This document shows positions 28,871 to 37,828 of a DNA stretch of 64,000 bases, piece after piece. The notes beneath the pieces are model-generated. The model saw only the letters and a list, made by a program, of their open reading frames with translations. It did not search any database and was not told the DNA's origin. The first letter of the stretch is position 1. Each line of letters begins with the position of its first letter. The stretch comes from Leptospira harrisiae (GTDB taxonomy: Bacteria; Spirochaetota; Leptospiria; Leptospirales; Leptospiraceae): positions 186,001-250,000 of the forward strand of contig NZ_NPDX01000002.1 in the NCBI RefSeq assembly GCF_002811945.1, written 5' to 3'. Position numbers and translations under genes: made by a program.

Positions 28871-29749
28871 TCATTCAATAGATTGTAAAAACAACCAAAG
28901 TGCCTTAAGTTCGGTGTCTGTCAGTTGGCTTAAACTTTTCCAAGGCATTGGAAATTTCATTTCTGAACCATCGGGACGTTTTCCTGTTCTGATGGTTTGG
29001 ATAAAGTTTGACTCCGTATAATTCGTTAATCCCTTTTTGCTGATGTCTTGTGCTGGTGGCCATTCTGGAGGAGCACCTTGGATCGGGCCTCCTTTTAAAT
29101 TGAATCCATGGCAACCTGTGCATGTTGATGCAACATATTTTCCATATTCTAAGGATACAGATGGTGTAATGTTCGCTAGGTGAGTTGCTTCATGATTAAT
29201 AATTTCTGCAGAAACTAAAACTGGGATTTCTCCAATTAAAAATAGAAATCTACCTAATGGTCCTGGGCTAACTTCTCCTTGGGCTTTATCTAATCCAGGT
29301 AAAGAACGTAAGAAGGCAATTAACTTTCCGACATCTTCGTTGGTCATACCTTGGAAGTCGGTAGAAGGCATAAATATTAAAGCTTTTCCATTTTTTCCCA
29401 CTCCATGGCGGATAGCGATGGCAAGTTCTTCGTCAGTTCGATCTGAAAGAATTCCTCCCTTACCAGTTGTTAGGTTGGAGCCAGATAAAGTGCCAATTGC
29501 TGGATTTTCTATGAATGTTTTGCCACTTGCATTAGCGTCGTGACAATCGCCACAACCTCGCGACTGGTAAAGACGTTTTCCTTCCATGATATCAACTGGT
29601 TTGGAAAATTTAGGAATAGATACAGAATTCACTTTGTACGTTTTGTTCATACGAGCGGAACTCAATGTATAAATAGTGGTGACTAACACTACAAGAATGC
29701 TCGCTAAGGATAGAAAGGTAACGGTAAGGATACGCGAAATTTTTTTCAT
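28871..29749 (-). CDS. Dihaem cytochrome c
   Basis: About 292 aa with two cytochrome c domains, each with a CxxCH haem site: GCGDCHDANASG (about 70 residues from the start) and CTGCHGFNLKGG. Each is followed by a distal Met candidate (FMPSTDFQGM and KFPMPW). The N-terminus from MKKISRIL is a membrane anchor or signal segment (VTFLSLASILVVLVTTIYTL). The open frame extends further upstream, but that part is antisense to a GC-rich repeat, so I start at 29749. It is probably a periplasmic electron carrier; the redox partner is unknown. Confidence 0.85.
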   Translation of the reverse strand: MKKISRILTVTFLSLASILVVLVTTIYTLSSARMNKTYKVNSVSIPKFSKPVDIMEGKRLYQSRGCGDCHDANASGKTFIENPAIGTLSGSNLTTGKGGILSDRTDEELAIAIRHGVGKNGKALIFMPSTDFQGMTNEDVGKLIAFLRSLPGLDKAQGEVSPGPLGRFLFLIGEIPVLVSAEIINHEATHLANITPSVSLEYGKYVASTCTGCHGFNLKGGPIQGAPPEWPPAQDISKKGLTNYTESNFIQTIRTGKRPDGSEMKFPMPWKSLSQLTDTELKALWLFLQSIE

Positions 29750-29810
29750 AGGTGGAGCAAAGAGACAAAAGAAGATGTTTTTGGTCAAGGGAGATTTGAG
29801 GGAGTTTTTG

Positions 29811-29888
29811 GGGCGGGTACAGATTGGATATTTGTATCCCCGCCCGATTGTAGGGTGGGGAACTAGACCCGCCACCCAATGACTACCT
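29811..29888 (-). repeat. GC-rich intergenic repeat, copy A
   Basis: GC-rich block in an AT-rich gap. On the minus strand it begins GGTAGTCATTGGGTGGCGGG and continues TCTAGTTCCCCACCC. The blocks at 40551-40632 (GGTAGGCGTTGGGCCGGG) and 54798-54921 (AGTTGGGTGGTCTAG) share this core. It also holds an internal inverted pair (GGGGCGGG with CCCGCCC). Confidence 0.5.
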
Positions 29889-29971
29889 TCTATCATACCT
29901 CAGTCAATTTTGCGAGCACATCGATCACTTACAAAAAAAATCTCAAAGGAAGTTCATATTACTGCAAATAG

Positions 29972-29987
29972 TGACTCTGCAGAGTCA
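29972..29987. promoter_or_regulatory. 16-base perfect palindrome
   Basis: TGACTCTGCAGAGTCA is its own reverse complement with no spacer. It lies 163 bases upstream of the HEAT-like gene and 222 bases upstream of the cytochrome gene. It may be a binding site for a dimeric regulator; no regulator is assigned. Confidence 0.35.
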
Positions 29988-30149
29988 ATGGCATAGTTTG
30001 AATTTTAGAACAATTAAATGAGTGAATCAAACTTAGGAATTAAATAGATAATCTTACTTGTTTTGTTTTCCTGAGTGCCTTAGAATTTAAAGAGTCATCG
30101 CCATCTTATGATAAAAATAATCAATCGGTTTCGCTTCCTTTAAATCTAT

Positions 30150-30851
30150 ATGACTAAAAAAATTGAATATCTCTTAAAGAATTCTCATCTACCTGGTCCA
30201 AGAGGTAATTTGGAACTTTTGTATTCATTTTCAAAAAATACAAACGAAAGTGAAGTTAATGAATGTTTATCTTTTTATAATGATGATTTGAGTAATTCTC
30301 CAGAAGAATTCGTGGTCATGTGTGGAATTGTAGGTTATTGCATATTAAATAAAAAGAATATTAAAAAAACATTAACTACCATAAGGAGATATGTTTCTCA
30401 TAGTAGCTGGCGAATTAGAGAATCAGTTGCCATTGGTATCCAAGAAATTGCAGAAAACAACAAGGTGGAAATACTTACTAACCTTAAGAAATGGATGAAT
30501 GGAAATGATTTAGAAAAACGAACAATTGTGGCAGCTTTATGTGAACCAAAACTTTTAAAGGAAAAAACTTTTAATATTGAATTAATAAAAATCCTCTATG
30601 AGCTTACAATGGCCTTCGACCAAATTGATGGAAAACTTTCTGAAAACCAAACTACTTTACGAAAAACGCTCGGTTATGGATGGAGTGTTGCGATTGTGCC
30701 TATTCCCAAAGAGGGGAAAATCGCATTTGAAAAAATTGCAAAATGTAATAACAAACATATCAAATGGATTGTGAAAGAAAATTTAAAAAAGAATCGGTTA
30801 AAGGTAATGGATAAAAAGTGGGTGGAGCAGTTACTCTCCTCTTTTACATAA
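30150..30851 (+). CDS. HEAT-like helical repeat protein
   Basis: A 233-aa all-helical, charged protein resembling a HEAT/ALK-type repeat family. The N-terminal motif LKNSHLPGPRGNLELL is followed by a helix pair with HSSWRIRESVAIGIQEIAEN, a typical solenoid repeat. No catalytic motif, signal peptide or membrane segment is seen. It stands alone between the cytochrome gene and the gcv operon. Binding of protein or nucleic acid would fit such a scaffold, but the role is unknown. Confidence 0.6.
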   Translation: MTKKIEYLLKNSHLPGPRGNLELLYSFSKNTNESEVNECLSFYNDDLSNSPEEFVVMCGIVGYCILNKKNIKKTLTTIRRYVSHSSWRIRESVAIGIQEIAENNKVEILTNLKKWMNGNDLEKRTIVAALCEPKLLKEKTFNIELIKILYELTMAFDQIDGKLSENQTTLRKTLGYGWSVAIVPIPKEGKIAFEKIAKCNNKHIKWIVKENLKKNRLKVMDKKWVEQLLSSFT

Positions 30852-30927
30852 CAGAGAAAGGTTAACCTATATTTTGGATTCTAAATGTAGTCTAGAAACT
30901 CTGACAATGAACCAGTATCTATTTTTT

Positions 30928-31263
30928 CTATTTCTCTTCTCCCACCGCATCATCTGCAACAATTAGATGGTTGTACTTTTCAGGTTGGTTGGTTTTCAGA
31001 TAAAATTCTAAAATAGTTTCTACATCGGCTTCGGTTTTCATAGCAAACCACTTGCCTTCTGGATAGGAAACTTGGATGGGCCCAAGTTCACAACGATCCA
31101 AACAGCCAGATTTTTGAACTCGAAACTTGTATTCAATTCCAGCTTTGGCAGCTCTTTGTTTGAGGAGTTTTAATAGTTCTATGGAACCTTGGTTCCCACA
31201 AGACACCCGTTCGCCGGGTGCCCTTTGGTTTTCACAGACAAAAACATGTTTTTCATAAAACAT
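30928..31263 (-). CDS. Thioredoxin-fold [2Fe-2S] ferredoxin
   Basis: A 111-aa protein with the thioredoxin-like ferredoxin pattern. VFVCENQR supplies the first Cys (C10), VSCGNQGS the second (C22), and SGCLDRCELGP the closing pair (C54, C58). Together they fit the C-x(n)-C and C-x3-C cluster of this family. It follows gcvP by 23 bases on the same strand and is probably the last gene of the gcv transcript. An electron-transfer role linked to glycine cleavage is possible but is inferred from position. Confidence 0.85.
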   Translation of the reverse strand: MFYEKHVFVCENQRAPGERVSCGNQGSIELLKLLKQRAAKAGIEYKFRVQKSGCLDRCELGPIQVSYPEGKWFAMKTEADVETILEFYLKTNQPEKYNHLIVADDAVGEEK

Positions 31264-31286
31264 TGGTTTTTCTTTTCCTTAATTTT

Positions 31287-34199
31287 CTAAACCGCGTAGT
31301 CTTCCATGGGAATACAAGAACAAACTAAGTTACGATCTCCGTACACATTGTCCACGCGACCCACACTTGGCCAAAATTTACGTGTGCGTAACCAAGGCAA
31401 TGGGTAAGCGGCTCGTTCTCTTGGATAAGCATGGTTCCAGGAATCGCTGATGACCATATCTGCCGTGTGAGGAGAATTTTTAAGTGGGTTGTCTTCTTTG
31501 GAAAGAACTCCTGACTCAATGTCTTTGATTTCTCCAGCAATGGCCAACATAGAATCAATAAATCTATCAAGTTCTTCTTTTGATTCCGATTCTGTAGGTT
31601 CTACCATTAGAGTTCCTGGAACAGGGAAAGACATGGTGGGTGAATGGAACCCGTAGTCGATCAGCCGTTTGGCGATATCTTCTACTTCGACACTGCTTCC
31701 TTTTTTGAATCCACGCATATCTAAAATACATTCGTGTGCTACTAGACCTTTGTTCCCACGATATAAAACAGGGAAGGAAGATTCTAATTTTTTAGCGATG
31801 TAGTTTGCATTGAGAATGGCAATCTTTGTTGCAAATTGTAAACCTTCAAATCCTAACATGGCAATGTATGCCCATGAGATCACAATGATGGATGCAGATC
31901 CCCAAGGAGCAGCAGAGACCGCCCACTGGCTGTTATTCGATCCATTTTCCACAAGACTATGTCCTGGAAGAAAAGGTGCTAAGTGTTCGGCAACGCCAAT
32001 AGGTCCAACGCCAGGTCCACCGCCACCATGCGGAATACAAAAAGTTTTATGTAGGTTTAAATGACAAACGTCGGCACCAATATCTGCAGGTCTTGTGAGT
32101 CCAACTTGCGCATTCATATTGGCTCCATCCATATACACTTGCCCACCGTTATCATGGATGGTTTGGCAAATTTCTTTAATTGAGGCTTCAAACACTCCAT
32201 GAGTAGATGGATAGGTTACCATGAGTGCACCCAAACTGTTTTTGTATTCAACAGCTTTTTTCTTTAGGTCATCTACATCAATGTTTCCATTAGAATCACA
32301 ATTCACAGGAACCACTTTGAATCCAGCCATCACAGCAGATGCGGGATTGGTACCGTGTGCAGAAATTGGTATGAGACAAATGTCTCTATGCATATCATTA
32401 CGGCTTTGGTGGAAATTACGAATCGCTAGTAAACCTGCGTATTCTCCTTGCGAACCAGCGTTAGGTTGGAGAGAGACCTCCGCAAAACCGGTGATTTCAC
32501 AAAGCCATTTTTCTAATTGGCTAAAAAGAGTTCTATACCCTTCCGTTTGATTTTCAGGAACAAAAGGATGGATATTAGAAAGTTCTGGCCAAGTGACAGG
32601 ATACATCTCTGTGGATGCATTGAGTTTCATAGTGCAAGACCCAAGTGCAATCATGGATGTTGTCAGAGATAAATCTTTGGATTCCAGTCTACGGATGTAT
32701 CGTAACATCTCTGTTTCTGTATGGAAACTGTTGAAGACAGGATGAGTCAGATATTGTGATTTTCTCTCTAATAATTCTGGAATTTTCCATTCTTCTTTGG
32801 TTGTCAGATCTTCTAAATCAAAATGGAGAGGTTTGTTTTCATTAAAAATCTCTAACAGATCTTTGATGTCTTTTAGATTCGTAGTTTCATCTAGGGAAAT
32901 ACTGATCACATGACCAGAAACTTGTCTGATATTGATTTCTCTTTCTTCTGCATAATGAATGATTTCTGCAGAAGAAATTTTAGAAAGTTCTACACGAATG
33001 GTATCAAAGTAGGGATTGGAAATAATTTTGTATCCGAGTTTTTCAAGACCAGTGGCAAGAATCGTAGTCATACGATGTACTCGCGATGCAATTTGTTTTA
33101 AACCTTTTGGCCCATGATACACTGCATACATAGAAGATAAAACGGCAAGTAACACTTGTGCTGTACAAATGTTAGATGTCGCTTTGTCCCTTCGAATGTG
33201 TTGTTCTCGTGTTTGGAGGCTTAGGCGGTAACCAGGTTTTCCTTGTGAGTCTTTGGATACTCCAATGAGACGGCCTGGCATATTTCGTTTGTATTCTTCT
33301 TTGGTAGCAAAGTATCCGGCATGTGGTCCACCAAATCCAAGTGGCAATCCAAATCGTTGTGTAGTTCCCACAACTACGTCGGCGTTCATCTCACCCGGTG
33401 CTTTTAAAATCGTAAGTGCTAAAAGATCTGCAGCTACTACTGTTTTTGCTCCTACTTTATGGAGGCTTTCTATAAATTCACTAAAGTCGTAAATGGTTCC
33501 ATCGGTAGATGGATATTGCACAATCGCTCCAAAAAAATCATTGGAAGGAACCATCTTTTTAAAAGATCCCACGACAATGTTGATTCCGAGTGGAATCGCA
33601 CGAGTGCGGATCACATCTAGAGTTTGTGGATGAACTGATTGCGATACAAAGAATGATTTTCCTTGTGAATCCTCTTTTAAAGAGAAGAGCATATTCATCG
33701 CTTCTGCCGCTGCGGTTCCTTCATCCAGAAGAGAGGCGTTGGCAATTTCCATTCCTGTTAAATCAGTGATCATAGTTTGGAAGTTAATGAGAGCTTCCAT
33801 ACGACCTTGGGCAATTTCTGCTTGGTACGGAGTGTACGCAGTATACCAACCTGGATTTTCCAAAATATTTCTTTGGATCACTGCAGGTGTAATACAAGAA
33901 TAATAACCTAGTCCCAAATAGGATCTGTAGATTTTGTTTTTAGAAACAATTTTCTTTAGTTCTCTTTGGAGAGCAAATTCCCCAATTGGATTTGGCAAGT
34001 TTAGAACTTTTCTTAACCGAATGTTTTCCGGAACCGCATCATTAATCAGGGCATCCAATTCCTTGTAACCAATTGTGTTAAGCATCGAAGAAACTGTTTC
34101 TTCAGTCACACCGACATGGCGACGGAGGAAGGTATCACTTGGTTCTAATGTTTCTTCGTAAGGGGAATGGATAGGTAATGTAGGTTTTGCGGAACTCAC
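31287..34199 (-). CDS. gcvP: Glycine dehydrogenase (decarboxylating), P-protein
   Basis: A 970-aa single-chain GcvP. It decarboxylates glycine using PLP and passes the aminomethyl group to the lipoyl arm of GcvH. Recognisable parts are the N-terminal [39 protein letters not shown], and the PLP-lysine motif [18 protein letters not shown] in the C-terminal half. The length matches the fused (alpha-beta) form. The gene follows gcvH by 15 bases. The whole enzyme looks intact. Confidence 0.97.
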   Translation of the reverse strand: MSSAKPTLPIHSPYEETLEPSDTFLRRHVGVTEETVSSMLNTIGYKELDALINDAVPENIRLRKVLNLPNPIGEFALQRELKKIVSKNKIYRSYLGLGYYSCITPAVIQRNILENPGWYTAYTPYQAEIAQGRMEALINFQTMITDLTGMEIANASLLDEGTAAAEAMNMLFSLKEDSQGKSFFVSQSVHPQTLDVIRTRAIPLGINIVVGSFKKMVPSNDFFGAIVQYPSTDGTIYDFSEFIESLHKVGAKTVVAADLLALTILKAPGEMNADVVVGTTQRFGLPLGFGGPHAGYFATKEEYKRNMPGRLIGVSKDSQGKPGYRLSLQTREQHIRRDKATSNICTAQVLLAVLSSMYAVYHGPKGLKQIASRVHRMTTILATGLEKLGYKIISNPYFDTIRVELSKISSAEIIHYAEEREINIRQVSGHVISISLDETTNLKDIKDLLEIFNENKPLHFDLEDLTTKEEWKIPELLERKSQYLTHPVFNSFHTETEMLRYIRRLESKDLSLTTSMIALGSCTMKLNASTEMYPVTWPELSNIHPFVPENQTEGYRTLFSQLEKWLCEITGFAEVSLQPNAGSQGEYAGLLAIRNFHQSRNDMHRDICLIPISAHGTNPASAVMAGFKVVPVNCDSNGNIDVDDLKKKAVEYKNSLGALMVTYPSTHGVFEASIKEICQTIHDNGGQVYMDGANMNAQVGLTRPADIGADVCHLNLHKTFCIPHGGGGPGVGPIGVAEHLAPFLPGHSLVENGSNNSQWAVSAAPWGSASIIVISWAYIAMLGFEGLQFATKIAILNANYIAKKLESSFPVLYRGNKGLVAHECILDMRGFKKGSSVEVEDIAKRLIDYGFHSPTMSFPVPGTLMVEPTESESKEELDRFIDSMLAIAGEIKDIESGVLSKEDNPLKNSPHTADMVISDSWNHAYPRERAAYPLPWLRTRKFWPSVGRVDNVYGDRNLVCSCIPMEDYAV

Positions 34200-34214
34200 T
34201 TTAGAAAACTCCTA

Positions 34215-34607
34215 TTAATCTAATTTAGATACGTATTCTTTGTATTGTGCTGCGGATAAAAGATTTCCGAGTTCAGATGTTTGGATGTTTTTTAATTTGA
34301 CCATCCAAGTATCAAATGGTTCCGCATTCACTGCTGCTGGGTTGGAACCAAGACTTGCATTTGTTTCTGCCACTTCGCCAGAAATTGGTGAATACAAATC
34401 TTCTGCTGCTTTGACTGATTCAATTGTACCTAAACTGTCTTTTGCTTTGATTTGTTTTCCTGGTTTAGGGAGGTCGATGAATACAATGTCACCGAGTGCA
34501 TTTTGTGCGAAGTCAGTGATTCCGATGAGAGCCACTTCCCCTTCGACTTTGACCCATTCATGTTTTTCAGTATAATAATATCCGTCTCTTGCTTGTGTAT
34601 CTGCCAT
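34215..34607 (-). CDS. gcvH: Glycine cleavage system H protein
   Basis: A 130-aa lipoyl carrier. The swinging-arm lysine is K66 in the motif [20 protein letters not shown]. The N-terminal [13 protein letters not shown] and [12 protein letters not shown] segments are typical. It shuttles the aminomethyl intermediate between GcvP and GcvT, and the reduced lipoate to the L protein, which is not encoded in this window. It lies 28 bases after gcvT. Confidence 0.97.
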   Translation of the reverse strand: MADTQARDGYYYTEKHEWVKVEGEVALIGITDFAQNALGDIVFIDLPKPGKQIKAKDSLGTIESVKAAEDLYSPISGEVAETNASLGSNPAAVNAEPFDTWMVKLKNIQTSELGNLLSAAQYKEYVSKLD

Positions 34608-34635
34608 GATTTTTCCTCTTCTTTTTTACTTTCGA

Positions 34636-35748
34636 TTAGCGATTGTTTCGAACACTGCCTTGGATGAAAGCGCCAGTCTCCACTTTTGCCAATTTCTTCT
34701 GCCCACGAATCTCCACAAATACTTCCATCTGGTTTTTGGCGAATTCGGTGTCGAGAATGGCAAGTCCTAGAGATTCTTTCCTGCTCGGCGAGTGGGTTCC
34801 CGAGGTAGATTTGCCAATTTCTTTCCCATCACTAGAGAAAATGGGGAAATTTTCCCGTAAAACACCGGGTTCTAAAAGGCGAATTCCCACAACTTTCTGT
34901 TTGGGACCATTCTTTTTATCCGCAATGATGCGCTGATATCCCAAGTAAGGGACTGGTTTTTCTTTCACGATAAAGTTGATTCCCGATTCTACAGGTGTCC
35001 ATTCTGCATTCAGTTCATGACCATACAATGGGTACTTTGCTTCCAATCTTAGTGTGTCGCGTGCCCCAAGACCTACAGGAACCAAACCAAACTCTTTTCC
35101 TATTTCTAATAATTCTTTCCAGAGAGTGACACCGAGTGCATTCGATGTATAAATTTCAAATCCATCTTCTCCCGTATAACCTGTGCGAGATACGATGATG
35201 GTTTCTCCTTTCCAATTCATTTCTTCAAAATGATAGTAAAGAATAGAACTTAAATCTTTACCAAGATATTTAGAAAAGATTTCATCTGCTTTTGGGCCTT
35301 GTAATGCAATTTGATGCCAGTTTTTACTATCATCAACGATGTTTACGTTCCCTTTCTTATATGTTTCTAAATGTTTTGTGACTGTTGGATAATTGGATGC
35401 ATTGGAACAAATCATATACTTTGAATCACTGAATTTATAAACGGTGATATCATCCACAAGTCCACCAGCTTCATTCACCACTGCATTGTACTGCACTTGG
35501 CCCACTTTCATACCAGTGATGGTGTTACAAGTGACTGATTCTAGGAAAGAAAGAACATCGGTTTCGTTTCCTGTGACAAAAATTTCACCCATATGGGATA
35601 CATCAAAGAGTCCCGCAGCTGATCTTGTGACTAAATGTTCTTGGATGATTCCAGTATATTGTACTGGCATGTCCCATCCGCCAAAAGGAACCATCTTGGC
35701 TCCCATTTCTTTATGAATACTATGTAAAGGGGTTTGTTTTAGTTCCAC
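34636..35748 (-). CDS. gcvT: Aminomethyltransferase (glycine cleavage T protein)
   Basis: GcvT moves the methylene group from the H protein to tetrahydrofolate and releases ammonia. It has [22 protein letters not shown], the folate-site stretch [12 protein letters not shown], and [21 protein letters not shown] prefer the GTG at 35748, which gives [10 protein letters not shown] at the N-terminus as in the family; an ATG at 35778 would add ten residues but lies inside an inverted repeat. The gene is first in gcvT-gcvH-gcvP. Confidence 0.95.
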   Translation of the reverse strand: MELKQTPLHSIHKEMGAKMVPFGGWDMPVQYTGIIQEHLVTRSAAGLFDVSHMGEIFVTGNETDVLSFLESVTCNTITGMKVGQVQYNAVVNEAGGLVDDITVYKFSDSKYMICSNASNYPTVTKHLETYKKGNVNIVDDSKNWHQIALQGPKADEIFSKYLGKDLSSILYYHFEEMNWKGETIIVSRTGYTGEDGFEIYTSNALGVTLWKELLEIGKEFGLVPVGLGARDTLRLEAKYPLYGHELNAEWTPVESGINFIVKEKPVPYLGYQRIIADKKNGPKQKVVGIRLLEPGVLRENFPIFSSDGKEIGKSTSGTHSPSRKESLGLAILDTEFAKNQMEVFVEIRGQKKLAKVETGAFIQGSVRNNR

Positions 35749-35770
35749 GGCTTTCTCTCGATCAGACTCT

Positions 35771-35792
35771 GGAACCATTGAAAAATGGTTTC
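35771..35792 (-). promoter_or_regulatory. Inverted repeat at gcvT start
   Basis: GGAACCATT and AATGGTTTC form a 9-base imperfect stem (one mismatch) with a GAAA loop. It covers the upstream ATG candidate of gcvT and sits in the short divergent gap to the oxidoreductase gene. It may be an operator or leader hairpin. It does not match a glycine-riboswitch pattern that I can see. Confidence 0.35.
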
Positions 35793-35825
35793 ATCGTTAT
35801 GGAATTGAATTTTTTTTAAGATATT

Positions 35826-36845
35826 ATGTTAAGAGAAGTCTATCGCATCGAAAAAACCGGATCCATTGATCATCTACTAAGGAAATCGGAACTACTCAGG
35901 CCGCCCGAAGGTGATGAAGTGACTATTGAAGTAAAAGCCATTGGTCTTAACTTCGCAGATGTATTTTCGATTTATGGTTTATACTCAGCAACACCCAAAG
36001 GAAGTTTCATTCCTGGTTTGGAATTTGCGGGAAAAATCGTAAAAATAGGCGAAAAAGTGAAGAATTTTGAAGTTGGCGACTCTGTGTTTGGTGTGACTCG
36101 TTTTGGTGCTTATACAACACATCTTAACATTTCAGAAAAAACAGTATTCTCTCTTCCAAAGGATTGGTCGATGCAAGATGGAGCAGCTTTTGTTGTACAA
36201 GCGCTCACTGCATACTATGCACTTGTCCCACTGGGACAAGTGAAAGAAGGAGATCATGTTCTCATTCATAGTGCTGCTGGTGGTGTGGGAATCATGGCAG
36301 GACAGATTGCGAAGAAAAAAAAAGCAATCACCATCGGTCTTGTAGGTGATTCCGTTAAGTTTTCTATCTTAAAAGACGTAGGTTATGATTATTTTCTCAT
36401 TAGGTCTCCTCATTTTAAACAAGAGATGCAGAAAATTTTATCAGAACATCCGTTAAAAATAGTTTTAGAATGTTTAGGTGGTCATTATTTTCAGGACAGT
36501 TATGATCTCTTAGCACCGATGGGAAGGCTTGTTACCTATGGAAGTGCAAACTTCACACCATCACATTCATTCCGAAATTGGTTTTCCATCGCATATTCTT
36601 ACCTCACAAGACCAAAAATTGATCCATTATCCATGATTTCAGACAATAAATCAGTGATGGGATTCAATTTAATATGGTTGTGGAATGAAATTGATGAACT
36701 TCGAAAACATTTTTCTGATTTAATGATGTTATCACTACCAAAACAAACTATTGGGCATGAGTTTACGTTTGATTCGATACACGATGCACTCCGTACATTT
36801 CAATCAGGACAAACAATTGGTAAGATTGTTATAAAAGTTCCGTAG
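35826..36845 (+). CDS. Zinc-free MDR-type quinone oxidoreductase
   Basis: A 339-aa medium-chain dehydrogenase/reductase. It has the GroES-like N-domain (VKAIGLNFADVFSIYGLY, FIPGLEFAGKIV) and a Rossmann domain with the NADPH motif HSAAGGVGIMAGQIA. The cysteine and histidine zinc ligands of alcohol dehydrogenases are absent, as in quinone oxidoreductases and VAT-1-like proteins. It is divergent from gcvT. The physiological substrate is unknown. Confidence 0.87.
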   Translation: MLREVYRIEKTGSIDHLLRKSELLRPPEGDEVTIEVKAIGLNFADVFSIYGLYSATPKGSFIPGLEFAGKIVKIGEKVKNFEVGDSVFGVTRFGAYTTHLNISEKTVFSLPKDWSMQDGAAFVVQALTAYYALVPLGQVKEGDHVLIHSAAGGVGIMAGQIAKKKKAITIGLVGDSVKFSILKDVGYDYFLIRSPHFKQEMQKILSEHPLKIVLECLGGHYFQDSYDLLAPMGRLVTYGSANFTPSHSFRNWFSIAYSYLTRPKIDPLSMISDNKSVMGFNLIWLWNEIDELRKHFSDLMMLSLPKQTIGHEFTFDSIHDALRTFQSGQTIGKIVIKVP

Positions 36846-36904
36846 AATGTGTATTAGTCTGTTTTTTTATTTTGAATAAAAATTCATGCAAAAAATAAAA
36901 TTTC

Positions 36905-36933
36905 TTTACATTAAAATTGATATGATTTAATTA
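36905..36933 (+). promoter_or_regulatory. Putative sigma-70 promoter of the Lys/Ala peptide gene
   Basis: TTTACA (36905-36910) and TAATTA (36928-36933) are separated by 17 bases, about 70 bases upstream of the small gene. The region is AT-rich, so chance matches are likely. The position between the oxidoreductase stop and the small gene makes it the best candidate. Confidence 0.35.
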
Positions 36934-37004
36934 TGTCGTATCAATTCACTCTCTGTTTGCCAAGGACAGCCGTGTTTTGAAATCAAAAGATAAGGACGAT
37001 CACA

Positions 37005-37079
37005 ATGGTTGCTAAAAAGAAAGCCGCAAAAAAGAAAGCCGCTAAGAAAAAAGCTGCAAAGAAAAAATCTAAGAAATAA
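37005..37079 (+). CDS. 24-aa lysine/alanine histone-like peptide
   Basis: Tiny gene encoding 24 residues: Met-Val-Ala, then repeats of the unit KKKAA, ending KKKSKK. That is 15 Lys and 7 Ala, with no acidic residue. It has AAGGA 8 bases before the ATG and is followed by a strong terminator at 37126-37150, so it looks like a complete transcription unit. Such AAKK repeats resemble the tails of histone H1-like bacterial proteins and suggest binding to DNA or RNA. Codons for the repeats vary (GCC/GCA/GCT, AAA/AAG), which argues for selection on the protein rather than simple slippage. Confidence 0.7.
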   Translation: MVAKKKAAKKKAAKKKAAKKKSKK

Positions 37080-37125
37080 CTTAGATTCGATTCTTCCTTC
37101 GAAACTATCGAAGTAAGATTGTGTG

Positions 37126-37150
37126 AACCCGCAAAACCTGCGGGTTTTTT
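37126..37150 (+). terminator. Rho-independent terminator
   Basis: AACCCGC and GCGGGTT pair as a 7-base GC-rich stem around a 7-base loop, followed by a T-run. It lies 46 bases after the stop of the 24-aa peptide gene. Confidence 0.85.
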
Positions 37151-37179
37151 CATTTATAGAGGTAAATACAGGAGAAAAA

Positions 37180-37761
37180 TTAGGCGATTGCCCTTGTAAA
37201 ACCCCTGCGACTCATCAAAAATCCCGATTTTTTATCTGAATTGGCTCTTTCCATTCCAATAAACTGAAAATGATCCTTCTTATTGATCGAATCAAAGAGT
37301 GCTTTCATCAGTGATTCAATGTTAGGATGCACTACGTTTTTATAACTTTTACGCGAATGATCCTTACCCCAGATCTCTAAATGGTCTGTATCAGGCATTT
37401 TTAAAATGAGAGAAGGCAGATCATATCGTTTCATCAGTACGTTGCAAACATCTTCGAAACCATACTCTGTAATAGAATTAAAATCAAAAAATACAAGTAA
37501 GTAGAGGATATTGGTTGGTTCGAGTCTTCCATTTTCATCAGAAATTTTCTGAATCCCATCTAAAACAACGTAACGCAGATTTTTTGTTTGGATCCAAAGT
37601 TTCTGATCTTCGTGACGTTTGAGGTTTACTTCTTCTGAAAACCGCTTTTGGAATACGGTAGAGAGGAAAAAACCAGAAGAATCTTGTCTTTCTTCGAGGA
37701 TTCGTTCTAACGAAAAGGGTTCAAACTCTAAATTGAAGTACTTTGTATACGTCTCTGCCAT
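37180..37761 (-). CDS. Uncharacterised cytoplasmic protein
   Basis: A 193-aa protein of no recognised family and without signal or membrane segments. It has a mix of predicted strands and helices (RYVVLDGIQKIS, NILYLLVFFDFNSI, LPSLILKMPDTDHLEIWG). It stands alone: the gene to its right is on the same strand but 67 bases away. Its ATG is clear. Confidence 0.65.
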   Translation of the reverse strand: MAETYTKYFNLEFEPFSLERILEERQDSSGFFLSTVFQKRFSEEVNLKRHEDQKLWIQTKNLRYVVLDGIQKISDENGRLEPTNILYLLVFFDFNSITEYGFEDVCNVLMKRYDLPSLILKMPDTDHLEIWGKDHSRKSYKNVVHPNIESLMKALFDSINKKDHFQFIGMERANSDKKSGFLMSRRGFTRAIA

Positions 37762-37828
37762 ATCATTTAGAGTAACGGTCAGATTTTAGAGTTTGAATCG
37801 GATTTTTTTAAAATTAAATTCTAGAAAA

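Larger units (their letters stand above)
29750..30149. other. 400-base intergenic region with repeat and palindrome
   Basis: No gene is supportable here. The left part holds a GC-rich segment (29811-29888) that resembles segments elsewhere in the window. A perfect 16-base palindrome lies at 29972-29987. The rest is AT-rich and may hold the promoters of the cytochrome gene (minus) and the HEAT-like gene (plus). Confidence 0.6.

Noticed and set aside
29750..29896. Longer N-terminus for the cytochrome c gene
   Set aside because: The added 49 residues are the translation of a GC-rich repeat, and the typical signal/anchor starts at the Met at 29749.
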